Source: Salaquimonas sp.
GTDB taxonomy: Bacteria; Pseudomonadota; Alphaproteobacteria; Rhizobiales; Rhizobiaceae
DNA length: 64,000 nt
Assembly: GCA_028289365.1 (NCBI GenBank)
Contig: JANQQM010000002.1
Coordinates: forward strand, 27,092-91,091
Direction of reading: 5' to 3'
A program made the translations under genes and the position numbers. This document shows positions 54,981-63,963 of the stretch, in pieces; positions within the stretch are counted from its first letter, which is position 1; every line of letters begins with the position of its first letter. The notes beneath the pieces were generated by a model, which was not told the origin of the DNA, made no database searches, and saw only the letters and a program-made list of their open reading frames with translations.

Positions 54981-55496
54981 ATGTTGATTTTCAGGCAATT
55001 ATTCTTGGCTTGCGCCATAGGGTTTGCTGCCCTGATCGGTGGTGCGGTAGCGGCAACGGCAGGTGTCTTGGCAAACCCGATCGGAACGACCGCGTTGGCG
55101 CAAGCGGCTGACCAGTTTGTTGGCGGTGACAATTCTGATCTTCAGGAAGTCCGGCATGGCAAACGACGCATGCGTAGACACAGCAAGCGTGGGTACCGAG
55201 GCAAGAAGGGACGAAACTACCGTAAATATAGTGGCAAGCGTTACCGGAAGAAGGCCAAGCGCAGATATTATCGCCATAGCGGAAAGCGTTATCGCAAGCA
55301 CAAGCGCCGCCGTTATTCGAGGAGACATTACTATCCCGATTTTTATTTCGGTCCGGCCTATCCGCCGACGGTCTATATCGTACCGGCGCCACAATATCAT
55401 GCAGATGCCTGCTCCTACTGGGCGCGGCAATGTGAGAAGAACTGGCGTACGCGCAGCGATTTCATCGGCTGCATGCGATATCAGGGCTGCTATTAG
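54981..55496 (+). CDS. Highly basic secreted protein with KRYRK repeats
   Basis: 171 residues from the ATG at 54981 (GGAGGGAGCTG upstream). A signal peptide (LIFRQLFLACAIGFAALIGGAVAATA) is followed by an Arg/Lys/Tyr-rich middle with two copies of SGKRYRK and a proline-tyrosine stretch (YFGPAYPPTVYIVPAP). The C-terminus has four cysteines (DACSYWARQCEKNWRTRSDFIGCMRYQGCY). The pattern resembles the small basic periplasmic or surface proteins (BA14K-like) of rhizobia. It follows the flippase gene by 77 bp. Function is unknown; binding to anionic polymers is a reasonable guess. Confidence 0.75.
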   Translation: MLIFRQLFLACAIGFAALIGGAVAATAGVLANPIGTTALAQAADQFVGGDNSDLQEVRHGKRRMRRHSKRGYRGKKGRNYRKYSGKRYRKKAKRRYYRHSGKRYRKHKRRRYSRRHYYPDFYFGPAYPPTVYIVPAPQYHADACSYWARQCEKNWRTRSDFIGCMRYQGCY

Positions 55497-55509
55497 AGTC
55501 TGATCGTCA

Positions 55510-57003
55510 TCAGGAGCGCAGGTAGTTTTGCAAAGTTGCCTGCGTTCCATCGCGCCAGAGAGCATTTAATGCCTGGGAAAATGCGTCGGTAAAGATCTGG
55601 CTTTCATTCAGCGCGCCGAAAATTTCATGCATTTGGAGAAATTTCGGAGGATCCGATTTGGCAGCCTTGGCCTGTGCTTGGAGTCTGTCAGCAGAAATAT
55701 CCTCGATGAGGATTTCATTTCCATTTTCGTCGATGCCAGCGCAATATCGACACCAAAGCGCGACTTCTAGAGCCAAACCGCGAATTGATCTGTTTGCCTC
55801 AAGCTGTGCTGAAATTGTCGGGAAAATGAACTTGGGTTGCCGGTTGGATCCGTCCAGACACAATCTGGCAATTGTGTCGCCCAGCAGCGCATTTGAGAAC
55901 CGCTTCACTAATGTCTTGTAGTAATCCTCAATTCTGGCACCAGGAATCGGCGGCACCGTCGGCATGATCTCTTCGTGGGCAAGCTTGTCGTAGAACCCGC
56001 CAACAAGCGGGTTTTCCATCGCCTCATGGGCAAATTTAATGCCCATGAGTGCGGCCGGGTAGGCAATGGCCGCATGGCCTCCGTTGAGCACACGCAGTTT
56101 CATCAATTCATAGGGGGCCACATCGCTGACGAATTCCACGCCCACGGTTTCCAGTGCCGGGCGGCCATTTGAAAATTTATCCTCCAGCACCCATTGGCGG
56201 AATGGTTCGCAGACAACCGGTGCAGCATCGACAATGCCAAATTCGTCTTCCACCAGGCTTATTTCGCGTTCACCGGTCGCGGGCGTAATGCAATCAACCA
56301 TGCCGTTGGGAAATGCGACATTGCCGGTAATCCACTCACCCATATCTCCCGGCATGGCGTCTGCCAGTCCCAAAAGCGCATGCCTGGCAACATGGCCGTT
56401 TTCAGGAAGGTTGTCGCAGGACATGACGGTGAAGGGCGCAATACCTTTCTGCCTGCGGTTTGCCAATGCTGCAATGATTATGCCGAAGACTGTGGTGGGT
56501 GTTTCCGGATTTTTGATATCATTGACAATCTCGGGGTTTGATAGGTCGAAGCCGCCGGTCTTGGCATCAACAAAATATCCGCCCTCGGTGACGGTCAGGG
56601 ACACTATCCTGATTTCCGGATCTGACATGGCAGCGATCAATGCCTGTGCATTGACGTCGGAAAAACCGGCCATTGCTGCGCAGATTTCCGCGGAGAAGCC
56701 CTCAGGATCCAATTCCACAACCGTTGTCAGCCAATCCTGGGCCTTGAGCTTGTTGCGCATGTTCTCGTCATAGGATTTGACGCCGGCGCCCAGGATTGCC
56801 CAATCAAGGTCCTGTCCGTTCTGGAATAGTCTATGCAGGTAGATAGCCTGGTGAGCACGGTGAAAATTGCCCACGCCAACATGAACAATTCCCGGGCGTA
56901 GATCTGAACGACGGTATGTGGGCTTGACGACCCTATCCGAGATTGCCGGAAGACTGTCCAGACTCAGATTGACGGCCGCCTTCCGATCGCCCTGCCCTAG
57001 CAT
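55510..57003 (-). CDS. mtlK: Mannitol 2-dehydrogenase (MtlK/fructuronate reductase family)
   Basis: 497 residues from the ATG at 57003 (GGAGGAGCTC upstream). The NAD motif GIVHVGVGNFHRAHQAIYLH is at the N-terminus. The catalytic segment KLRVLNGGHAAIAYPAALMG matches the polyol-specific long-chain dehydrogenase signature (Lys, Asn, His). It oxidises D-mannitol (possibly also D-arabinitol or sorbitol) to fructose with NAD. It lies 43 bp downstream of smoS, the last gene of the operon. The assignment among MtlK, UxuB and DalD rests on context. Confidence 0.9.
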   Translation of the reverse strand: MLGQGDRKAAVNLSLDSLPAISDRVVKPTYRRSDLRPGIVHVGVGNFHRAHQAIYLHRLFQNGQDLDWAILGAGVKSYDENMRNKLKAQDWLTTVVELDPEGFSAEICAAMAGFSDVNAQALIAAMSDPEIRIVSLTVTEGGYFVDAKTGGFDLSNPEIVNDIKNPETPTTVFGIIIAALANRRQKGIAPFTVMSCDNLPENGHVARHALLGLADAMPGDMGEWITGNVAFPNGMVDCITPATGEREISLVEDEFGIVDAAPVVCEPFRQWVLEDKFSNGRPALETVGVEFVSDVAPYELMKLRVLNGGHAAIAYPAALMGIKFAHEAMENPLVGGFYDKLAHEEIMPTVPPIPGARIEDYYKTLVKRFSNALLGDTIARLCLDGSNRQPKFIFPTISAQLEANRSIRGLALEVALWCRYCAGIDENGNEILIEDISADRLQAQAKAAKSDPPKFLQMHEIFGALNESQIFTDAFSQALNALWRDGTQATLQNYLRS

Positions 57004-57046
57004 GAGCTCCTCCACAATACAGGGATGGAAATCGAATACCACTTCA

Positions 57047-57820
57047 TCAGCTCATCCAATTGCCACCATCAACATTGTAGGTCTGGGCAACGATGTAGGA
57101 TGCCTCGTCGCTTGCCAGGAAAACAGCCATTCCGGTCAGATCGTCGGCTGTCGCCATGCGACCGATCGGGACTTCGCTCCCAACCAGTTTCTTCTTTTCG
57201 CCCAGCGGCCGATTTTCGTATTTTGCAAAAAGTGCGTCCACGCCATCCCAGTGTTCGCCGTCAACTACGCCCGGTGCGATTGCATTGACATTGATGCCGT
57301 GCTTGATCAGATCGAGACCGGCGGATTGGGTCATGGAAATGACAGCCGCCTTCGTGGCGCAGTAGACGGCAACCAACGCCTCGCCGCGGCGCCCGGCCTG
57401 ACTTGCCATATTGATAATCCTGCCGCCCTTCCCACCTGCAATCATGGCACGGGCAGCGGCCTGCATCATGAAAAGCGCGCCGGAGACATTTACCGAGAAC
57501 AGCCGGTCATAGCTTTCCCGGGTGATTTCGACGATGGGCGCCAAATCAAAAAGCGCGGCGTTGTTGATCAAGATATCAATACCGCCAGTCTTGTCTTTGA
57601 CGGTGCCGATCGCATTGTCGATTGAATCCTGCCGCGTAACGTCGAGCTCGATGCCATAGGCGGCATCGCCTATTTCGGCTGCTGCAGTTTCTGCTCCTTC
57701 GATGTTTATATCGCCAATTGCGACTGTGGCCCCCTCGCGCACATAGGCTTTCGCAAAAGCAAGTCCGATGCCGCGCGCGGCACCGGTTATCAGGGCAGAT
57801 TTACCCTGTAGTCTGCTCAT
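57047..57820 (-). CDS. smoS: Sorbitol dehydrogenase, short-chain type (SmoS)
   Basis: 257 residues. SDR features: TGAARGIGLAFAK, NNAALFDLAPI, the catalytic Ser in IINMASQAG and YCATKAAVI, and a C-terminal YNVDGGNWMS as in Rhodobacter SmoS. It interconverts D-sorbitol (or galactitol) with fructose (or tagatose). The start ATG shares one base with the ATPase stop (TGATG), so translation is coupled. Confidence 0.91.
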   Translation of the reverse strand: MSRLQGKSALITGAARGIGLAFAKAYVREGATVAIGDINIEGAETAAAEIGDAAYGIELDVTRQDSIDNAIGTVKDKTGGIDILINNAALFDLAPIVEITRESYDRLFSVNVSGALFMMQAAARAMIAGGKGGRIINMASQAGRRGEALVAVYCATKAAVISMTQSAGLDLIKHGINVNAIAPGVVDGEHWDGVDALFAKYENRPLGEKKKLVGSEVPIGRMATADDLTGMAVFLASDEASYIVAQTYNVDGGNWMS

Positions 57821-58818
57821 CAGAGCGCCAGACCATCTTCATCAAAACGATGAACTTTGTCTTTTCTTGGCGTCAGATAAACGGTGTCACCATAGTTGAT
57901 ATCCAGTTCTCCATCGGCACGGACCGTAAAGGAATCTCCGCCGTCAATGGTGATGTAGAGGAAGGTATCGGAACCCAGATGTTCTGCAACGCCGACGGTA
58001 CCCTTCCAGTCGCCTGATTTCGTCGAAATATCAGTATGTTCAGGACGAATACCAATCGTCTTTGCCTTATAAGGTTCGGCGAATTTGCCAGTGAGGAAGT
58101 TCATTTTCGGAGAACCGATGAAGCCCGCAACAAACAGATTGCGTGGATTTTGATACAATTCCATCGGAGAGCCGACCTGCTCTATCACACCGGCATGCAA
58201 GACAACAATCTTGTCGGCCATTGTCATCGCCTCGACCTGATCATGGGTAACGTAGATCATCGTGGTCTTAAGTTGCTGGTGCAGTTCAGTGATTTCGAGG
58301 CGCATATTGACCCGAAGCGCCGCGTCCAGGTTGGAGAGCGGCTCGTCAAACAGAAACGCGCTCGGCTCACGGACAATTGCACGACCGATCGCAACACGCT
58401 GCCGCTGCCCCCCCGAAAGCTGCCCGGGCCGCCGGTCCATATAATCCGTCAAGTTCAGCACTGATGCCGCGTTTTCAATCTTCTTATTGGCTTCTGCCGG
58501 ATCCACACCGGCCATCTTCAGGGGAAACCCGATATTCTTGCGTACCGTCATGTGCGGATAGAGTGCGTAGGATTGAAACACCATGGCCAAACCACGCTTT
58601 GCCGGGGGCACTGAAGTGGCATCGCTCCCATCGATGTGAATTGCACCGCTTGTTGTGTCCTCGAGACCGGCAATGAGCCGCAACAGTGTCGACTTGCCGC
58701 AACCGGATGGTCCGACGAAGACGACGAACTCGCCGTCTTCAATTTCGAGGTCCAGGGGCGGAATGACATTGACGTCACCAAATGTCTTGGAAACCTTGTT
58801 AAGTGATATATTTCCCAT
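57820..58818 (-). CDS. smoK: Polyol ABC transporter ATP-binding protein (SmoK)
   Basis: 332 residues. Walker [10 protein letters not shown], signature [14 protein letters not shown], Walker [13 protein letters not shown] and switch His YVTHDQVEA are intact, with a C-terminal OB-like regulatory domain. CUT1 type. It is 11 bp after the second permease gene. The set matches the sorbitol/mannitol transporter of Rhodobacter. Confidence 0.95.
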   Translation of the reverse strand: MGNISLNKVSKTFGDVNVIPPLDLEIEDGEFVVFVGPSGCGKSTLLRLIAGLEDTTSGAIHIDGSDATSVPPAKRGLAMVFQSYALYPHMTVRKNIGFPLKMAGVDPAEANKKIENAASVLNLTDYMDRRPGQLSGGQRQRVAIGRAIVREPSAFLFDEPLSNLDAALRVNMRLEITELHQQLKTTMIYVTHDQVEAMTMADKIVVLHAGVIEQVGSPMELYQNPRNLFVAGFIGSPKMNFLTGKFAEPYKAKTIGIRPEHTDISTKSGDWKGTVGVAEHLGSDTFLYITIDGGDSFTVRADGELDINYGDTVYLTPRKDKVHRFDEDGLAL

Positions 58819-58829
58819 TGTTTCCGTCC

Positions 58830-59660
58830 TTATTTTACCGCGCCGAATGTCAGGCCACGTACAAGTTGTTTCTGACTAAACCAGCCAAGGATGAGAATTG
58901 GCGCAATCGCCATGGTCGAAGCTGCTGAAAGTTTTGCAAAGAACAGTCCTTCTGGGCTTGAGTAGCTTGCAATGAATGCCGTCAGCGGTGCCGCATTTGC
59001 GGCGGTCAGATTAAGTGTCCAAAACGCCTCATTCCATGCGAGGATCAAGTTCAGCAGAATAGTGGAAGCGATTCCCGGTATTGCCATCGGAGTCAGGACA
59101 TACAGGATCTCATCCCGAAGCGACGCGCCATCCATTCTCGCTGCTTCCAGGATCTCGCCAGGAATTTCCTTGAAGTAGGTGTAGAGCATCCAGACGATGA
59201 TCGGTAGGTTGATCAGCATAAGAACAATTACCAGGCCAACGCGCGTATCCAACAGTCCGAGCTGGATGAACAACAGGTATATCGGATAGAGCACGCCAAC
59301 AGCCGGCAGCATCTTAGTAGAAAGCATCCAGAGCAATATGTCCTTGGTGCGTTTCGAGGGCACGAAGGCCATCGACCAGGCTGCCGGGATTGCTATTATT
59401 GTCCCCAATATCGTCGAACCGCCGGCAATGATCACCGAGTTCCAAAGGAACTTCATGTAGTCGGATCGCTCCTGAACGACCGCGTAGTTCTCCAGCGTCC
59501 AGTCAAAGAACAGGAACAGCGGCGGATCGTTGATCGCCTGAGCCTCTGTCTTGAAGCTGGTCAGAATTGTCCAGAGGATTGGGAAGAAAATAAGGAGTGC
59601 GATTACCCATGCAACGAGGGTGTTGATCGATTTTCTTTGTGTTGTAACTGCGCGAGCCAT
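58830..59660 (-). CDS. smoG: Polyol ABC transporter permease (SmoG)
   Basis: 276 residues with six membrane helices and the EAA loop [26 protein letters not shown]. The N-terminus [37 protein letters not shown] and C-terminus [11 protein letters not shown] are the usual MalG-type ends. Normal length, in contrast to the enlarged permeases of the other sugar system. Twelve bp separate it from the first permease gene. Confidence 0.94.
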   Translation of the reverse strand: MARAVTTQRKSINTLVAWVIALLIFFPILWTILTSFKTEAQAINDPPLFLFFDWTLENYAVVQERSDYMKFLWNSVIIAGGSTILGTIIAIPAAWSMAFVPSKRTKDILLWMLSTKMLPAVGVLYPIYLLFIQLGLLDTRVGLVIVLMLINLPIIVWMLYTYFKEIPGEILEAARMDGASLRDEILYVLTPMAIPGIASTILLNLILAWNEAFWTLNLTAANAAPLTAFIASYSSPEGLFFAKLSAASTMAIAPILILGWFSQKQLVRGLTFGAVK

Positions 59661-59672
59661 GGTTCTATCTCC

Positions 59673-60551
59673 TCACGCGTCCAGGTTCTTGCCGACAATG
59701 CGCATCAGGAAGATTGCAACAATATTGGCGAGAATGATTGCATAGACACCGCCTGCAGATCCAAGCCCGACATTCTGGCTTTCCAGCACGCGCTGGAAGA
59801 TCAGATAGGTCAGCGTCTTGGTGCCGAATGCACCGGCGGTAGTAACGAAGATCTCCGCGAAAATCGAAAGCAGGAAGATGGTCTGGATCAGGATCACAAT
59901 AGTGATTGCACGGCTAAGGTGCGGAAGGGTGATGTACCAGAAACGCTTCAGTACCGGTGCGCCATCCATCTCGGCAGCTTCCAGTTGCTCACTGTCAAGC
60001 GACTGGATTGCCGTCAGCAAGATTAGAGTCGCAAAGGGTAGCCACTGCCACGAAACAATAAGAATTATCGATTGCATCGATGCCTGACTTAGCCATTCGA
60101 CCGGGGCGGCGCCGAAAAACCGCCAAAGATGTGCAAGAATGCCGTTTACCGGGTCCATGAACATGTTTTTCCATACGAGACCGGAGACTGTGGGCATAAC
60201 GAAGAACGGAGCAATTACGAAAATTCTTACAACGCCCTGCCCCCACATTGGCTGATCCAATAGGATTGCCAGCAATATGCCGAGGATAACGGTAATGATC
60301 AGCACTCCGCCAACGATTATCAGTGTGGCATAGATGGAAGGCCAGAACGAACTGGAAGTTACAAATCGGACATAGTTGTCGAAACCCACCCAGTCGAGGC
60401 CGTTGGCAAGCGAATCGCCCCTGAGCGGCAGATACTTCTTGAAGGAGAAGAACAGAGTCATCGTCAGTGGCACCAGCATCCAGCCTAGAAGAAGGATAAC
60501 CGCCGGGGCCATCATGAAACGGGCTGCTGATCGGGAGTGCTGGGTTGCCAT
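59673..60551 (-). CDS. smoF: Polyol ABC transporter permease (SmoF)
   Basis: 292 residues, six membrane helices; MAPAVILLLGWMLVPLTMTLFFSF at the start and the EAA loop LEAAEMDGAPVLKRFWYITLPHLSRA. MalF-type without insertion. It follows the binding-protein gene by 117 bp, a gap that holds a strong stem-loop, and has a GGAGGCG ribosome site. Confidence 0.94.
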   Translation of the reverse strand: MATQHSRSAARFMMAPAVILLLGWMLVPLTMTLFFSFKKYLPLRGDSLANGLDWVGFDNYVRFVTSSSFWPSIYATLIIVGGVLIITVILGILLAILLDQPMWGQGVVRIFVIAPFFVMPTVSGLVWKNMFMDPVNGILAHLWRFFGAAPVEWLSQASMQSIILIVSWQWLPFATLILLTAIQSLDSEQLEAAEMDGAPVLKRFWYITLPHLSRAITIVILIQTIFLLSIFAEIFVTTAGAFGTKTLTYLIFQRVLESQNVGLGSAGGVYAIILANIVAIFLMRIVGKNLDA

Positions 60552-60621
60552 GAGACACGCCTCCTTTGTTGACGGCGCTAACCGTCCCAGTATTCGTAAA
60601 AATTTTCTAAGTGGTCAATGG

Positions 60622-60653
60622 ACCGGAGGGCGCTTGGGAATTCGCCCTCCGGT
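60622..60653 (-). other. Stem-loop between binding-protein and permease genes
   Basis: 11-bp perfect arms ACCGGAGGGCG (60622-60632) and CGCCCTCCGGT (60643-60653) around a 10-nt loop, directly downstream of the smoE stop. There is no long U tract, so it should act as partial attenuator or 3' RNA barrier, keeping the binding-protein message in excess over the permease messages, as in other sugar ABC operons. Confidence 0.7.
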
Positions 60654-60668
60654 TTGGGAGGAAGCGGT

Positions 60669-61973
60669 TTAGTAACCTGCAGCTTCCATCGCGTCGGTGG
60701 TCAGAGCTTGCGCCTTTGCCAGCGCTTCTTCCACAGTCTGCTGACCTGCATAGGCGGCCGAGAACTCTTGGCTTACCTCAGTTGCAATTCCTGCAAATTC
60801 GGGGATAGCCACGAACTGGATTCCGACATATGGCACCGGCTTTACAGTCGGGTTGTTCGGGTCTGCCGCCAGGATTGAATCAAGTGTCATCTTGGCGAAC
60901 GGAATATCCTTGTAGTTCGGGTTCTCATAAAGCGAGGTCCGGGCTCCTGGAGGAACATTGGCCCAGCCCTCTTTCTCGGCAACAAGTTCGATATAGTCTT
61001 TCGAGGTTGCCCATTCGATGAATTCCTTGGCAGCTGCCTCTTTCTGAGTGCCTGCAGGAATTCCAAGGGCCCATGCCCAAAGCCAGTTGGACTTTTTCTC
61101 AACGCCTTCGCTGTTTGGTGCAAGCGCGAATCCAACTTTGTCTGCAACGGTGGAATCGTTCGGGTTAGTCACGAAGGATGCTGCCACTGTGGCGTCAATC
61201 CACATGCCGCACTTTCCTTGCTGGAACAACGAAAGATTTTCGTTGAAGCCATTGGTTGCATAACCTGCCGGCCCAGACTCTTCCATCATATCAATATAGA
61301 AGTTTAACGCGTCAGCCCACTCTGGCTGATCAAACTGTGCTTTCCAGTTCTCGTCGAACCAGCGCGCACCGAATGAGTTGGCCGTCACAGTGATGAAAGC
61401 ACCACCTTCACCCCATCCGGCCTTGCCGCGTAAACAAATACCGTTGATGTCATTGTCGCGATCAGTCATGGCCTTGGCAGCTTCGCGGATGAATTGCCAG
61501 GTTGGCGCGTCGGGCATTTCGAGCCCTGCCTTTTCCATGAGATCCTTGCGATACATGATCATCGAGCTTTCGCCATAGAACGGTGCAGCGTAAAGCGTTC
61601 CATCTTTGCTGAGACCGGCACGCATTGCGGGCAGAAGATCATCAACATCGTATTCGGCAGACAAGTCATCGAGCGGCACTAGCCAACCGTTGGCACCCCA
61701 AATCGGGGTTTCATACATGCCGATGGTCATAATATCGAATGCACCACCCTTTGTGGTGATATCTGTGGTGACGCGCTGACGAAGAACGTTCTCTTCAAGT
61801 GTTACCCACTCAACCTCATGACCGGTCTTTGCGGTAAAATCGTCGGTCAGACCCTGCATGCGGATCATGTCGCCGTTATTGACAGTAGCGATGGTGATGG
61901 TTTCTGCAAGCGCTGTCGATGCAAGAGCACATACAGCTGTCGCACCCAGAAGGGTACGGATAAAATATTTCAT
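60669..61973 (-). CDS. smoE: Polyol ABC transporter solute-binding protein (SmoE)
   Basis: 434 residues. A Sec signal peptide (MKYFIRTLLGATAVCALASTALA) precedes ETITIATVNNGDMIRMQGLTDDFTAKTGHEVEWVTLEENVLRQRVTTDI, the usual SmoE/MtlE N-terminus. It binds sorbitol, mannitol and perhaps other polyols. First structural gene of the operon; 165 bp upstream of it lies the SorC gene on the same strand, and the gap carries a candidate operator. Confidence 0.93.
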   Translation of the reverse strand: MKYFIRTLLGATAVCALASTALAETITIATVNNGDMIRMQGLTDDFTAKTGHEVEWVTLEENVLRQRVTTDITTKGGAFDIMTIGMYETPIWGANGWLVPLDDLSAEYDVDDLLPAMRAGLSKDGTLYAAPFYGESSMIMYRKDLMEKAGLEMPDAPTWQFIREAAKAMTDRDNDINGICLRGKAGWGEGGAFITVTANSFGARWFDENWKAQFDQPEWADALNFYIDMMEESGPAGYATNGFNENLSLFQQGKCGMWIDATVAASFVTNPNDSTVADKVGFALAPNSEGVEKKSNWLWAWALGIPAGTQKEAAAKEFIEWATSKDYIELVAEKEGWANVPPGARTSLYENPNYKDIPFAKMTLDSILAADPNNPTVKPVPYVGIQFVAIPEFAGIATEVSQEFSAAYAGQQTVEEALAKAQALTTDAMEAAGY

Positions 61974-62101
61974 GGTTTCCTCCCAAAAAGCAAAATGGGC
62001 ATTTGCTAAGTTACCGGGCGATTATTCGCACCAGGTCAAACAAGAGTCAACCTTGAATTACAAAATTAAATTCCGTAGGCATGTGCAAAAGGAGACTTAA
62101 T

Positions 62102-62113
62102 TGAATCGATTCA
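62102..62113. promoter_or_regulatory. 12-bp perfect palindrome, candidate SorC-type operator
   Basis: TGAATCGATTCA lies 129-140 bp upstream of the smoE ATG in the gap between the regulator and the transport genes. It could be the binding site of the adjacent SorC-family protein. Confidence 0.45.
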
Positions 62114-62138
62114 GTGTCTTACAAGGAATAGTTATAAA

Positions 62139-63095
62139 TCAACTTGCAAGTAGTAATTCGGCGGTAAATTCGTTGGTGATCAGCGAATTGATCAGTTTTC
62201 CGCGCAAGGCGCCCAGAATGGCAGCCGATTTCTGCTCACCGACGGCGATTCCGATTATCGGATTTTCCTGATTTGGAACCAAAGGCGCGCTGGCTACGCG
62301 GTCATTCACAAGACCATCCAGCAGTTCGCCATCCTGGTTGTAGACCCAGCTGGTTATTTCCCCGACTGCACCTGCGCGTTCCAGTGCCCGGACATCATCG
62401 CGGTCGATAAATCCGTCGATATGCATGGGAGCATCTGTGCCCATATTGCCGATACCGACAAAGGTGACATCGGCCTGCCTGATCAATTCAAGAATGTTGT
62501 GAACCGGTTCCTGACTGTGAAGAATCTGCTTTTCGTCGGACGTACGGGCAAAAACAGGTAGCGGCATTGGATAATGGCGTGCATTGACCCGTTCAGCCAT
62601 GCGGATCACGACGTTGTAGGCCGTTGCGGACCCGTCTGACATCATGTTTCCCAATAAGGAGACAATGCGATGCTGCGGGCAATCCATCGGAGACAATTGT
62701 TCGACGCAGGAACGAAGCGCTCTGCCCGTTCCGATGGCAATAATTTTGGGATGGTTGGATTTGAGGTGACGCTCCATTTCCGCGGCACCCGCCTGCGCAA
62801 TGCCGGTCGTTGAAGAAGGGACATCCGGATCGCTCGGCACGATTTCGCACATCAACATGTCGAACTTTTCGCGCATGCGGACACTGAGTTCCATACATCT
62901 TGCAATCGGATGGTCGAGACGGACCTTTACCAGCTTTTCGCTAACCGCAAGCGAGACAAGACGCTGGGCGGATTGACGGGATACGCCCAGTTTACGGGCG
63001 ATTTCATCCTGCGTATTTCCAGCAACATAATAAAGCCAGGCAGCGCGCGCTGCCTCGTCGAGTCTACTGGTTTCGCTATCTTGTCGGTTGCTCAT
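62139..63095 (-). CDS. SorC/DeoR-type sugar-binding transcriptional regulator of the polyol operon
   Basis: 318 residues. The N-terminal helix-turn-helix (LDEAARAAWLYYVAGNTQDEIARKLGVSRQSAQRLVSLAVSEKLV) is of the SorC type. The C-terminal sugar-phosphate-binding domain contains HLKSNHPKIIAIGTGRALRSCVEQLSP and NQENPIIGIAVGEQKSAAILGALRG. It precedes smoE and overlaps the HAD gene by 20 bp, so the regulator is probably cotranscribed with both. The effector is likely a polyol or its phosphate. Confidence 0.93.
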   Translation of the reverse strand: MSNRQDSETSRLDEAARAAWLYYVAGNTQDEIARKLGVSRQSAQRLVSLAVSEKLVKVRLDHPIARCMELSVRMREKFDMLMCEIVPSDPDVPSSTTGIAQAGAAEMERHLKSNHPKIIAIGTGRALRSCVEQLSPMDCPQHRIVSLLGNMMSDGSATAYNVVIRMAERVNARHYPMPLPVFARTSDEKQILHSQEPVHNILELIRQADVTFVGIGNMGTDAPMHIDGFIDRDDVRALERAGAVGEITSWVYNQDGELLDGLVNDRVASAPLVPNQENPIIGIAVGEQKSAAILGALRGKLINSLITNEFTAELLLAS

Positions 63096-63801
63096 CTACT
63101 TCCGGCAATTTACTGGTCTGCTTCTTCAATTCCGGTGCCATATCAAAGAAATGAGCCCAATTGTCAAAGGATTTGACGTCACGTAGTTCCTTGTGAGTCT
63201 CCCTGGTGATGCCCTGCAAATGGCTTCCGCCGTTAAACCACCACACTTCCATACCGGCGGCCTGGGCGGCAACTACGCCCGGGATTGAGTCTTCAATTAC
63301 CAAGCAGGAGGAACATGGAACGTTGAGCATTTCGGCGGCAAGCAGGAACAGGTCCGGGGCCGGTTTTCCGTTTTTCACCTGTGACGCAGTAAAGAGGCGG
63401 TCGCCGAAATAGATATCCAGACCGGAGAGTTCCATGGTCCGGGTGACGCGCTTCGGCGTGCTGCTGGTCGCGACACAGTTTTGAACGTTCAATTCATTCA
63501 AGACTTTCTCGATACCGTCCATTGCACTCAACTCGGTTTCATAGGTGTGCAACAGGGTCTCGCGATATCGTTCCTCGAAATCCGAATCGAGATCCAGGCC
63601 ATATTGCGTTCTGATTTCGGCAGCCACCTTGGTCCAGCTCCGTCCCAGGAAATAACGCTGCACATGGGCCAGATCCACGTCCAGCCCCAATTCATTCAGC
63701 AGTCCAATCAGGATACGGGCGCTGATCATCTCGCTATCAACCAGCACGCCATCGCAATCGAAAATTACCAGCTCAAAATCATTGTTGCGGTTCAAACGCA
63801 T
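63076..63801 (-). CDS. HAD-family sugar-phosphatase (beta-phosphoglucomutase/phosphoglycolate phosphatase-like)
   Basis: 241 residues. HAD motif I VIFDCDGVLVDSE, motif II ATSSTPKR, Lys in QVKNGKPAPD and motif III VIEDSIPGVVAAQAAG are all present, with a helical cap between I and II. Such HAD proteins appear at this position in smo-type operons and probably hydrolyse a polyol or sugar phosphate. It is the first gene of the operon; no transporter-type promoter was identified in the 160 bp before it. Confidence 0.91.
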   Translation of the reverse strand: MRLNRNNDFELVIFDCDGVLVDSEMISARILIGLLNELGLDVDLAHVQRYFLGRSWTKVAAEIRTQYGLDLDSDFEERYRETLLHTYETELSAMDGIEKVLNELNVQNCVATSSTPKRVTRTMELSGLDIYFGDRLFTASQVKNGKPAPDLFLLAAEMLNVPCSSCLVIEDSIPGVVAAQAAGMEVWWFNGGSHLQGITRETHKELRDVKSFDNWAHFFDMAPELKKQTSKLPEVDEQPTR

Positions 63802-63913
63802 TTACTCCGGAACTGTGCCGCCATGGTTGGGCGGTTCAACTAAAAGACATGCTGCATGTAGATATTGCCAGTCGAATTTCGAGATATAGCCTCTTCTGCC
63901 CCCAAACGCCACA

Positions 63914-63936
63914 AAGCCCCGGCGATGCCGAGGCTT
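63914..63936 (-). terminator. Probable terminator of the gene entering from the right
   Basis: On the minus strand AAGCCTCGGC-ATC-GCCGGGGCTT forms a 10-bp stem with one G-U wobble, followed by a weak T-rich tail. The wobble pairs only in minus-strand RNA, and the hairpin lies 27 bp after the stop codon at 63964. Confidence 0.55.
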
Positions 63937-63963
63937 GGTGGAATTAGGGGTATGATCGGTCGA

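Noticed and set aside
55063..55503. Alternative frame (146 codons) overlapping the basic secreted protein
   Set aside because: The chosen frame has a signal peptide and a strong ribosome site; the alternative has neither.
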